A stretch of DNA of 64,000 nucleotides. Origin: Lethocerus indicus. Lineage: Eukaryota; Arthropoda; Insecta; Hemiptera; Belostomatidae. Positions 1-21,500 of the stretch are shown piece after piece. The stretch is from contig JACDQD010000005.1 of assembly GCA_019843655.1 (NCBI GenBank), positions 895,575 to 959,574 of the forward strand, in the 5' to 3' direction. A program made the position numbers and the translations under genes. A model generated the notes under the pieces. The model saw only the letters and a list, made by a program, of their open reading frames with translations. It did not search any database and had not been told where the DNA came from. Position 1 is the stretch's first letter. Each line of letters begins with the position of its first letter.

Positions 1-344
1 GACTAGAGAGTCCCACACACTGCCTCCACTGTGTCTCCCTTCTTCTCACAACTAACTTGCAATTAACTTTATTCGGTATCATCTTTTAATAATTAAAGTC
101 GCTTATCTAATATTATCCTACACCATTCACATTCGGTATTGAAACCCAACACTTAAATAAAGGATGATAAAAAAAAAATTTAATTTTACAGCCCTATAAC
201 TACACTCTTGGTGGTCTAATCCAGTATTTTCTATGTTTATTGCAATTCTATGATAACATTATTTTTAAAACAAATTTCAAATGATGACGAATTTGTATGT
301 TCAAGAAATAAAAATATAGTCAGGAGTAATAACATTTTTTCAAC

Positions 345-815
345 ATATCTGTTTTGTGATCTGCAAAAGGAAGTGTTGGAATACCGTAGATTTCGTGTGT
401 TCCTCTCGCTGGTTCGGTCTTTTACTACACCAGTTTCGGCTGCTCGCCATCTTCAGTAGCGGTGTTAGTCACTTTTGATGTTTTTTTTTGGGGCATTCTC
501 ACTGCCCTGTCACTGTCACTTGTACTGTTATTGTGTTTTTCGGAATGTTGTTTGTCTACTTTGGGTTGGGAGAGATTTCGTTAATCGGCGTAAGTCTTCT
601 AAGTCAGATTATCGGTCAAAAAAAGGGGGGGGCTTATCTAGTACAATCAATTTAGGGCAACCGCCACAGTACAAGTGACAGTGCAGGGAGGATGCCCGAA
701 AAAAGTGCCAAAAGTGACTAACACCGCTACTGAAGATGCCAAGCAGCCGAAACCGGCCTAGCAAAAAACCAAACCAGCAAAAGGAGACAGAAACAGACGA
801 AATCTACGGTAATAA
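345..815. repeat. foldback element copy 1
   Basis: Left arm 345-540, right arm 655-815 as its inverted complement. The right arm ends about 20 bp from the IWS1 exon that ends at 834. The loop holds a poly-G tract. Confidence 0.85.
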
Positions 816-833
816 AACGGTAATTGTGTATAC

Positions 834-9976
<9,143 letters not shown>

Positions 9977-10631
9977 TAACTTTCACTAATATAATCATTT
10001 ATTGATATAACATTTATTAATATAATCATCAAGGTAAGAAATCAATCCAGTTGAGTGTTATAAGCGATTTGTTGTCCAGAAGATAATAACACACAGGTCG
10101 AAGAGGGGTTTGAGCCGGTAATGCAAAATCCGAGAACCTGCCTCTACCAAGTAACATGACTTTTATAAGTTTACCCCCATACAAAAAACTTAACTTTTTT
10201 AAGCGCTCGAATTCTCATTGAATCCATTTTTGTTGTTTGAAAGTGTAAATTCATGAACGTTTGTATGCAGTTTTGAAATTTTTATTTTACGGTATTACAG
10301 TCTAAACACGCTCTACAGAAAGTTAACAATGAATTTCCTTTTATACACAAAAAAAATAACAGAAGATTTAATACAGAGGCATTTTGTATTTATTAATGCC
10401 ATACTTATTATTTATGCCTAGTCGATTTCGATTCAAACGATACAATATTAAGGAAAATAATGAATGTCACCCTATCTAGGGATCTTAATACGTTGAGTGC
10501 TACGTGTCAGTCACCGGTTGTTATCTAAAATTTATTTAAAGTCCGCTTAATTTTTATTCAACACGGGATTTTATTATTAATGTACTTGAACAGTTTTAAC
10601 GGATTTTATTAAAACAGGGTAAACATAAAAA

Positions 10632-10874
10632 TTGGTCGGTTGTCCCCCGCGAGTATCACAAAATGTTACTTGTTTGGTAAAATTTCTTACTTTTTCCGCC
10701 AAACTGTGCCGCATTTTCTTCGAACTAAGCTATGAATCCGATTCTAACGATAGCGATATATTTCTTGTTAAACGACGATACGTACCGAGAATTGAAAGTG
10801 ATATCGAGGCATCCGAAAGTGATACGGGGAAAAATGTAGAAGACAGAGCGGATTCGACTGAAAATGACGAATAG
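10632..10874 (+). pseudogene. acidic Ser/Asp-rich ORF fragment, possibly transposon-derived
   Basis: An 80-codon frame whose last 50 residues are rich in Asp, Ser and Glu (YESDSNDSDIFLVKRRYVPR, then IESDIEASESD). Acidic Ser/Asp stretches of this sort occur at the N-terminus of piggyBac-type transposases, but no catalytic region follows. It sits next to the left arm of the inverted repeat at 10942. A transposon relic is my best guess. Confidence 0.25.
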
Positions 10875-10941
10875 ATAGATGTTTCTGAAGTGTAGTATTT
10901 CACCTAGAATTGCCGGACGATTCGAAAAGAACTGTTAAAAA

Positions 10942-11316
10942 GAATGTTTCTTCGAACTTTAAATTCCGAACTGGACAGGTTTACTTGTTACGTTTTTTTT
11001 TTTTTTGTTTAGTTTATCCTCTTAAAAATGCCACAAAATTTGTGAACGTTTCACTCTGAGAATACTAGTGTTTCTTTACCAATTTAAATCGGTTCATCGC
11101 GCGCTGATAAGATTAAAATTATGCGGAACAACGTCGAGTGCTGTGATATAGTACAGGGAAATATTTCTAAGGGAAATAATATCTCTAATAGTAACAGTAG
11201 TAGTGTGGAAGTGGGTGAAGAGCGGGAATACAAACAGATATAAAAAAAATAGCTGTAATATCGGTTATAGTTTGTATAAACTGACCGGGAGTGTGCGCGT
11301 CGACTGGGAAAACGGC
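10942..11316. repeat. left arm of a 2.7-kb-spaced inverted repeat
   Basis: Matches the complement of 13669-14045 over its length, with more than 90% identity by eye. Includes ATCGGTTCATCGCGCGCTGA and GGGAGTGTGCGCGTCGACTG. Confidence 0.85.
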
Positions 11317-11402
11317 CGGGCGGTCCGGAGTATTTAATTTTTAAGAGAATTTTCGGTAAAATAAAGGTTTTCCATTTACCCTGATCGGTGTCCATACTGG
11401 GG

Positions 11403-11644
11403 CTAGTCCGAGTCGTAGGCTGTCAGCGGGGACGTCGTCCGTCGGTCGGACAGCGTCGCATGCAAATCAGTTGTTGGCGTCGAATTTGAACGGAAAACAA
11501 CGAGAAAAACGCGAACAGCGCAAAAAGTGTACTCGGACCGAGTCGGAGGACCAGAAGCGTGAAAAAAATAATAAAAAAAGTTTCCAACGACAAAACTTCG
11601 GCTAACCTAGACGCTCGCCAGTCTGGCCAACTCGAACGATCTCG
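11403..11644 (+). promoter_or_regulatory. CpG-rich candidate promoter / 5' UTR exon of UVRAG
   Basis: This segment is markedly CpG-rich compared with its flanks and ends in a strong donor, CTCG|gtgagt at 11644/11645, on the UVRAG strand. A candidate acceptor (catacag) lies at 12914-12920 before the coding exon. It may be an untranslated first exon. No TATA box is evident. Without transcript data this is inference. Confidence 0.35.
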
Positions 11645-11961
11645 GTGAGTGCAGATTTGCGTGGAAAATTGTGCGTCAATTCGGCCCCTTTTTTTCAATT
11701 TTAGACGGCGGCAAAAAAAAATCGCGAACACTAATAAAATTGTCCGAATAATTTTCCGGACTTGTTAATATTTTACGGAGACGAGATCGAGTAACGGGTG
11801 ATCGTATACGGTTGGCCCCGAAAATGTTTGCCGACTTTAATCCGTATACAAGTTTTAATGTCGCCTATTCCAAATCTATACATTATTGAAAACGAAAAAA
11901 ACGATATCGTCGCCCAATAAATATATCCAGTCGTGATAGTTTAAGGAATTATTTAATTTTT

Positions 11962-11962
11962 A

Positions 11963-12030
<68 letters not shown>
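11962..12030. repeat. (TA)n microsatellite
   Basis: About 35 repeats, upstream of UVRAG. Confidence 0.95.
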
Positions 12031-12033
<3 letters not shown>

Positions 12034-12209
12034 TATAAAAAAATTAATTGTCCTTTTTTTATAATGACACCAAAACCGTACTCATTAAAACTTACATGAA
12101 AACCAGCGTTAAGTAAAAAGTATTAAATCGATTCGCGTCCCTATAATTAATAAAAAATAGCGGCATTTTTCTTTTTGTCTTATTTAGATTTTCCGGTATC
12201 TGAAACAGT

Positions 12210-12211
<2 letters not shown>

Positions 12212-12266
<55 letters not shown>
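12212..12266. repeat. (TA)n microsatellite
   Basis: Abuts the 82-bp tandem array. Confidence 0.95.
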
Positions 12267-12267
<1 letters not shown>

Positions 12268-12590
12268 CGCTAAAGCTGGTCCTAAACCATGTTTCAATCT
12301 CTAAATTAACCAAGAATTCACCTAAAACGCAGTTTTTACACATAAATTGCGCTGAAACTGTTCCTAAACCACATTTCAACCTGTAAATTAAACAGAAATT
12401 CATCTGAAATGCAGTTTATATACATATATATTTTGCGCTAAAGCTAGTCCTAAACCGTGTTGCAACCTTTAAATTAACCAGAAATCCATCTAAAACGCAG
12501 TTTCTACACATAAATTACGCTAAAACTGTTCCTAAACCGCATTTCAACGCGTAAATTAATCGGAAATTCATTTGAAACGCAGTTTTGTAT
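12267..12590. repeat. tandem array, ~82-bp unit, 4 copies
   Basis: GCGCTAAAGCTGGTCCTAAACC-type blocks recur at about 12267, 12347, 12432 and 12515. Alternate copies are more alike, suggesting a duplicated dimer. Upstream of UVRAG. Confidence 0.85.
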
Positions 12591-13157
12591 AGGGAAAATA
12601 CGTGAAAATTTTCCGAAAGTCAACTGTCCGCGGTTGGCCAACTTAAACCGAATCGGGCGGCCATTTTATATATATATTTTTTTTTGTGTATAATTCACGA
12701 AATTTTAATTTTTCGGCCGCACAAGAATATTCCGTTCGAAAATTAAAAAATAAAGGCGGGGGAGGAAATAATTTCCGATTTTAAACCTTTTTTCTTTTTT
12801 TTCTTTTTTTGAAAGGGGGGTTGGAGTGACAGCGGCCGAATCAGCTGATCGGTCAGTGCTCGCGTACGGTAATGATCGCTGACACTAATCTAATAAGAGT
12901 ATCGGTCATCGCATACAGATTTTCCTAAAAGGGATTAATTTCGGCCCTCGGCCCGCCTATCGTTTCCGGTCGGGTTGGATCGCTTGTGCTGGCCGCGATT
13001 CGGTGTGGTCGCCGTCGCCGACAGGTCGGGGAAGGATTGGGAGCTCCACTCCGATTCCTCCTCTTGTCCGGACAGGCGTCTCGTCCCGAGTTATGAAGAA
13101 ACGGCCGTGTCGCCGCGTTCCAGTCAGTCGCCGCAAAGACACCTGCCCGTGAGAACC

Positions 13158-13533
13158 ATGTCAGGGATAATGCAGAGGGGCACGCTGCGCTGGAAGGAAT
13201 GGGTCCCGTTGGTCTCACAACAGGTATTTTATAACACTAGAAAAGAGTTGGACATAATCACCTGTCCTTATCTATGTTCTATACTCTCTATGTTCCGCAA
13301 GTAGAATAAGGCGTATACGCGGTGGAGAACGTATATATCGATACTTGAAAGTGGTCGATACTGAGGTCGCATGAGTCAATAGTCGAGCCTAATTCTGCGA
13401 TTTAACACCAATATTTCTTTTTTAACGCATGAAGCTGTGGTCACGAACCCAGCTAGGATTTTTCTCATGTTCGGAAACCAGCAGGTTAATGGGCATCGGA
13501 AGCTGTTTCGCCCCCTTTCCTTCCAGGGGCCCT

Positions 13534-13589
<56 letters not shown>

Positions 13590-16500
13590 CGTTGCAATAA
13601 AATATTTCCCCGTACTATATCACAGCACTCGATGTTATTCTGCATAATTTTAATCTTATCAGCTTACCGGCTGTTTTCCCAGTCGACGCGCACACTCCCG
13701 GTCAGTTTATATAAACTATAACCGATATTACAGTTATTTTTTATATCTGTTTGTATTCCCGCTCTTCACCCACTTCCACACTACTACTGTTACTATTAGA
13801 GATATTATTTCCCTTAGAAATATTTCCCGTACTATATCACAGCACTCGACGTTGTTCCGCATAATTTTAATCTTATCAGCGCGCGATGAACCGATTTAAA
13901 TTGGTAAAGAAACAGTAGTATTCTCAGAGTGAAACGTTCACAAATTTTGTGGCATTTTTAAGGGGATAAACTAAACCAAAAAAAAAAAAAAATGTAACAA
14001 GTAAAGCTGTCCAGTTCGGAATTTAAAGTTCGAAGAAACATTCGCCAGACAGTATCGAGAGCGAGACTTTCACAATTGGAGAGCGAAAACGAAATTGAAG
14101 AAAGTGAATAACTGTCTAGATTAGAATTTCAGTTCCCGACACAAAACCGACAATAAGAACTGTCTAGAACTGTATAAATAAAGGAAAAATTCGGAACAAC
14201 GATGTACTTAAGGTTTCATTTATAATTCAACACTGTCAACAATTGAAATAAAATACAGTTTCGGAAAGATATCTGTACGCGAGAAGCATGTCCGGTATCG
14301 TACAATCGAAGAGTTGGACGATTGGACGTAATCACCCATTGCTTGATTTGAAACAATTAATTCATAAATTGTTCATATTTTCCCCCGTAGGAACAACGTG
14401 GTTTCCCCGAGAGGCATTTATGCTCGATTGCTCTTCACGATTCCCCGGTACGGTGAAGACAGATTTTAATGAAAAATCGCAGACTACAGTTTCACCCAAT
14501 AACAAATATATCGATATATCGAACCGTTGCGTTTTCTCAAAGTAACTGCCCGAACGAACCCCTCATTTTTACATTACTCGAAGGGACAGAATTACCTCCT
14601 GCAAGCCCGATGAAACTTGTATTGTAGGTTCGTGGTGTTTCTGTCCCTGTCTCGATGGTTCGGTCTTTCGCTAGACTGCGGTTTTGCGGCCGCTCTCGCC
14701 CCGTCTTCAGTAGCGCTGTGTCAGCCACCGTCGGCACTTTGGATGTTTTTTGTGATTGTGCGAGTGAAAAAAATGACAGTGGGCAGTGAGGATGCCCGAA
14801 AAAGGTCCAAAGTGCCGACAACACAGTGACTGACACAGCGCTACTGAAGACGGGGCGAGAGCGGCCGCGAAACCGCAGTCTAGCGAAAGAAACTGAATCT
14901 ACAGTATTCCAACCCCTCGCTAGACCACAAAACAGGTTGAACTAAAAAGGAATCATTTTACAACGTCGCTGAATGTCAATTTTTTTTTTGGTCCTGTCGC
15001 AACAGCAAAGGCTGAGGAATCTGATCCAGGTGATAGCGTACAATATTCGCGTGGACGAAAAGATACTGAAGAGGGAGAAGGGCGTGAAATGGTCGTACTA
15101 TTATACGCTCCACCTGACGACGATGTCGGCGCCGCTCTACACAAGCGAAAGGCTCGAAAGCGAAAATCCTAAATGGTCCGAAATCGAGATCAACCATGAA
15201 AACGGAGCGGTCAGCGGTATGTGATTCAAAATTATTTCTCAACCCAATTGGTTCTTCCAGTTCTCGCCAGTTCGGTCTTCTGCTGGATTGGTTTCGGCTG
15301 CACGCCGTCTTCAGTAGCACTTTTTGTCAGTATCGTTGTGATTCGCTCTGGCATATCAGTCGCTTACTGTCATTTTCAACTTTTCCCACGGAGTTTGTCT
15401 TGTTTGTCATAATGTATAATAAAATTTTTGTAATATATATATATATATGTAATGTATTAACCGAATTCGTACTCATCTAAAAGAACGAATAAAAACTAAT
15501 ATGCCAGAGTGTCCCATCCTAGTACAATACTAACGAAAATAGCTAATGAAGACGGCTAAAAAACCAGTCTTGTGAAAGAACAAACTGTCGAGAGTAGACA
15601 GAGATTGGAAATAGAGGTGATATAAAATAATTATCTACATTGTTTATGCAGTATAAAATTATAGTTATAAAATTATAATGTTGTTTATACGCCGACACTG
15701 ATGGCCAAAACGACTGTTTCGGCCAGAAAGTGAAATTTTCTGAAAAACATTTTCCGACGATTTACAGGCTGGAGGAAAATGAAAGTGAAAGTTTTTTTAT
15801 TTCAATAACCGAGTCGAGTGCAGAAAAACTTTTTTGGAATGGAAATTTTCTTTAAGACTTACCACTGATAAAAACATATTGACTACAAGATTTAACCTGA
15901 ATTGATACTGTTTTCGGTAGATAAAAAATTGCTTCACAGACGTTTGTTTCATATTTTAGCCACCACAGATCAATAGTGTCTTTTATTGAATCGTAAGATA
16001 TTTGAATTTTTAATAAAATTATTTAACATTAGAAGGTGTTTCATTCGATAATTTTAAATTGTTTTTCAAAAACTTTAATTTCGATTTTGCATTTTCTTCA
16101 TTCAATACTACCTTCAATGCTTACTTTTTCATTCCTCCCGTTAATTCCTATTAATGTAATAATTTGATAAAATTGCGAATATGAAAACTTAAGAAGTTCC
16201 CAATAAGTTTCAGTTTTGAAATTTATCGTCAACAAAGTGCGCTTCAAGTGTGTCGTTGCAATAAAATATTTCCCTGTACTATCACAGCACTCGATGTTGT
16301 TCTGCATAATTTTAATCTTATCAGCGCGCGATGAACCGATTTAAATTGGTAACGGGGAAAAAATGTGACCGACTGTAATCACAAATTTGTTTGGAATTAA
16401 AGAGACAGTAGTATTCAGAGTGAAACAGTTTCGGTATATAGAAAAGTGTAATTTCTAAAAAGTGGTCGCGCAAATTATTTTATAGCTCCAGGCCAGTTTT

Positions 16501-18345
16501 GTGGTAGAAACGGGTTTTTGAGAACAGTTTTTTTTTTGGGGGATACTTAAGTTATGTTGCTTGGAGTTGAATTTGAGTTTTTAAAAATACAATTATAGGA
16601 GATACAATGTAATTATGATAGAAAAGAAATATTAACGAAAGAATACAATATTACTCACTGGAGAGATGGTATTATGCAACTGAATACCAGTAAACGCTAA
16701 ATGAGACTGGTGGGCCTTTCTGCAGCTCACAATATATAAGTTCGACAAAGGGACTTGTCCAATCTAAACTTAATGATTCTAATTCTTTGCGTGTTTCTAA
16801 TTCTCAGCCGCACACACGACTTATATTAGGTGTACCCAAAAGTAATCGACAATTTGATAAGATGTATTTCGGTCTTGAGGAGTTCGGTTCAAGAAGGGGG
16901 ATTGAAAATTTGCCGGAAGAGTGCCGGAGATTTGTCGATAATATCGGTGAATATATATAGTAGATTAATAATTAAAGTTTCTTTTTTAGCGAAATAAAAT
17001 GAATTCCAGAGTCAAAATGTTGATTACTTTTGGGTACCCCTAATATTTCGTGGCTAGAAATGGTTGAGCCTTGTAAGTGCAAAATGTAATAGGTACACTA
17101 ATACCGTTTGGTGTACCTATTACTAATCCTGACTTGTTTGTTCCCGTATTACCGAGAACCAATTTCCACTGATGACAGATAAAAACCCAAGATTTAATAT
17201 CACTGTTTTGTGGTCTGCGAGGTGTTGGAATGCTGTAGGTTCGTGATGTTTCTGTCTCCTCTCGCGCCGGTTTGGTCTTTTGCTAGATATATGTATATAA
17301 ATGACTGACATACTGACAGACACTACAGTACATGTGAAAGTGCCCAAAAAACATCCAATGTGCTAACAGTGACTATAACACACCCAGTAGCGGTTTCCGA
17401 CTTGTTTGTTCCCGTATTACCGAGAACCAATTTCCACTGATGACAGATACAAACCCAAGATTTAATATACCTGTGTGTGTGGTCTGCGATGGGTCGGAAT
17501 ACTGTAGGTTCCGTGATGTTTCTGTCTCCTCTCGCGCCGGTTTGGTCTTTTGCTAGATATATATATATATAAAAACAACTGACATACTGACAAAAACACT
17601 ACAGTAGATGTGAAAGTGACAGTGGGCAGTGAGGATGCCCCCCGGAAAAACATCCAAAGTGCCCCAACAGTGACTATAACACAGCGCTACCGAAGCTGAA
17701 ACCGGTCTAGCGAAACAGGAGACAGAAACACGACGAACCTGCAGTATTTTTTAAGAGGTATAGCGAATATCTTTATACGGTGGCATAAGACGAATATAAC
17801 GAAATGTCTAATAGTGTCGGGGGGGGTATTTTTTGTTTGTTCGGTCAGGTATTATAATCCGCTTGTGGTTGAGGACGAGCGACGGTCGGGACTTTGTGGT
17901 GAGCCTGTGGGGCGTCTACTTCAGCGGTCTGGTCTACCTCGGGCCGAGGCTGGTGGCCAGCGACCCGGCGACGCAGCTCGGCGCCAACACGCTCGTCTTC
18001 CACATGCACGGCGGCTACTTCACGGCGCCCCACTGCCTCCTACAGCCGCAACCGGCCACCCCGCGCACACTCGCCGTACAGATGAACGCCGCCCAGGTCA
18101 AGCCCAGCTATACGGTCAACCTCCTGCTCAGGTACACCACCCACCGAACAGCATACTCTGAACCGGAGGGCCGGGTTAAGTATAATTTTTTGTACTGTAC
18201 CTTCGTGATGTTTCTGTCTCCTCTCGCCGGTTTGGTCTTTCGCTAGACCGGTTTCGGCTTCAGTAGCGGTGTTAGTCACTGTTAGCACTTTGGATGTTTT
18301 TTGTCACTTTCACATGTACTGTAGTGTTTGTCAGTATGTCAGTCA

Positions 18346-18400
<55 letters not shown>

Positions 18401-18542
18401 TCTGTTATTGTTATTGGGGTTAGGTTTGTCTTCGGATTTTGTTAATCCATTTTCTAAGTGTGAGTCAGATTGTCGGAAGGGGATGGTGTGGTGGTTGGGA
18501 GGTGTGATCCTTTAATAGGATTATAGGATAATATATAATATA

Positions 18543-18583
<41 letters not shown>

Positions 18584-21500
18584 GACTGACATACTGACAA
18601 ACACTACAAGTACATGTGAAAGTGACAGTGGGCAGTGAGGATGCCCAAAAAACATCCAAAGTGCTAACAGTGACTAACACAGCGCTTACTGAAGATGGCA
18701 AGCGGCCAAAACCCCGGTCTAGCAAAAGAGCAAACCGCAGCGAGAGGAGACAGAAACATCACGAACCTACAGTATTCCAACCCCTCGCAGACCACAAAAC
18801 AGGTATATTAAAATAATTTTTTGTGTTAGGATTAAGTGCTAATGTTTAAGCCCATTACATAGCGTCGGACGTGTGAAAGAGAGTGTTTCCACCAGGTATA
18901 ATCCTGGGGGGTTGCGAGGCTAGCTTTGAACGCAATTTAGGGTTGTAGAAACAGGATTTCATGACAGTTTTCAGCACAGTTTAGGAGTTTATGGCGAGCT
19001 CATAAGAGAGAGGAGCTCATAAAGTACATATTTCTTTTTTTATTACCGTTATTGCCGTGACTGTAAAATATAAATTAGCGACCAGTAGTTAACGAGTAGA
19101 GAAAGCCAGTGGTCGACCCCCTTCGTATTAATTTTTATTTATTCCCTCGGTTATATATAAATTATATTCGCCGGAAGGAAAAACCATTTGTTCAACTTTC
19201 ATTGAATCGACTCTAATTGACAATATCGATTATTTGATTTATTAATCGATTGAACTGTTTTCGACGCAGGCTGCAGACAATGCAGTTGGCAATAAAGAGG
19301 CAGGCGAGTGCCGCGAAGGAGTTGAGGGAGCGGATCTGCGCGGGAGGAGGGGGAGGAGGCGGCAGCGCTGAACAAAGCACGGGCAGGGAGAGCATCACTC
19401 TGCGCAGACTCCTCAACAGGTCTGTAGTCAGCAAAAGTGGGCATAAACTACAAGAAAACTGTAAAAACAATTAAAATACTAGTTTTGTATTCTACGAGGG
19501 GTTGGAATACTGTAGATTTCGTGTTCTTCCATCTCCTATCGCTGGTTCATCCTTTTCCCAGACCGGTTTTGGCCACTCGGCATCTTCAGTAGCGGTGTGT
19601 GAGTCAACTTTGAATGCTTTTGGGACACAGTAACAATGACAGTGCAAACAGGATGCCGCGAAAGCAACCGAAGTACCAATTTATGTCATTGCGCTAAGTG
19701 GGATTATTGGGTATATCAGTTGTTATTGCTGTTTGGGAATGTCATTATTCCTTTTAGATCGATAGGAATTTGGTTAATACATTATATACACTATGTATTT
19801 TGTATACATTATATACATTATGAAAACTGATATGCCAGGGTGACTCACCTTCATACTGGCGAGCAGCCGAAAACCGGTCTAGCAAAGACCAAACTGGCGA
19901 GAGGAGACAGAACAATTTTACACGAAATTTAAACCAAAAAATACTCGTAATAGGAGATTATATTCCCGGTTTTTTTCCTCTTTCGACAGGACTAAACCGA
20001 AGCCGCCCGAACGCCAGAAGCTGCTGGCCGTCAGAAAACAGATAGAGATGGTAAAGTTCAAATTGACGCTTCTGGGCCAGGAAAAGGACCGGGGTCAAAG
20101 TTCGCTGAGGAGGCTGGTTGCCATCAAGGAGAACCTCACTGACGAGAACCAGGACAGAAGTCAGTTCAATTTATATTCACTATATATACACGATGATCCT
20201 CGATCAGAAAGGTTACAGAGCGCACCGCTTTTGTGGCACAAGATAAATATAATTCCTGGTTAAAATGTTTATAAATAGTAATAGTTTTTGCTTTAACTAC
20301 TAGATTTGTTGAAATGTAAAAGCACCGTTGTCAGCGCGGACAGTGTGTGTACGCCACTCACCGAAGGCTGACACATAAACGCCATATTTGTCCGCCGGTC
20401 GTATATCCGCCTTTCGCTTTGCAGGCAGCGAACTGATGGAAAAATACTGCGCCCTCCAGAGGGAAATAGACCAGAGGAAAATGTACCAGGAGGTCGTGGC
20501 CAAACTCAGATCGCAGTTGTCCCACGCCAACGCCCTGTTGGACATGCGCCGGAAACAGCTCATGGCCGAGCTCGGTTACATCTATCCGATTTGCCAGGTA
20601 ACCGGACTGTTATACATGTTGATGACTGCGAATACGTGTTGTCGCTGTGGCACCGCTACTCGTAAATGTTGTTATTTGTATGTACAAAGAATGAACTTTA
20701 CGGTATTCGATTGGGTCGACAACTAAGTGATTGCGGAATTCACCGACAAGTGGCGTCGTACATATTTTTAAGTACGTCAACATCTTTGCACAGATAAGAT
20801 TCTCCGATACGTTATTATTTGTGGTCCTTTCTTAAACATTCGGTGTCAAAATTACATTGACCGGTTGAATTGTGTGTGTGAATAAAAAGCCAAAACACGG
20901 TGAACCGAAGTGAGCATTTCTGTCACATTTCACTTTTTTATTTTCGCGAAGGCTATTAACGCCTCGTGGGCTCATAAAAAGTTGTACAGTGATGAAGCCT
21001 TAAAAGTGAAGCAGTGTAAGTACCGGTTCGCAAAATTCCGGTCGGGGGATTTTTCATTAAAAGACGAGGAGCACTCCGGACGTCCGGTGGAGGTCGATGA
21101 TGACCGAATAAAGGCCATTATTGATTCGGATCGCCATAGTTCAACACTGGGACATTGCAGAGAAGCTGAATGTATCTTATACGTGCATTCGAAACCATCT
21201 ACGGCTTATCCGTGCAAAGATGTTGACGTACTTAAAAATATGTACAACGCCACTTATTGGTGAATTCCGCAATCACTTAGTTGTCAACCCAATATATATA
21301 CGTGGAGGTGAGGTGTCGTTAATGCTCTCGATATTAAGACTTGTTTGTTCCCGTATTACCGAGAACCAATTTCCACTGATGACAGATAAAAACGCAAGAT
21401 TTAATATACCTGTGTGTGTGTGTCTGCGAAGGGTTGGAATACTGTAGGTTCGTGATGTTTCTGTCTCCTCTCGCCGGTTTGGTCTTTTGCTAGATATATA

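Noticed and set aside
17814..18161. 115-codon ORF over UVRAG exon 3
   Set aside because: It is in the wrong frame; the frame at 17849-18131 matches UVRAG and joins both neighbouring exons in phase.
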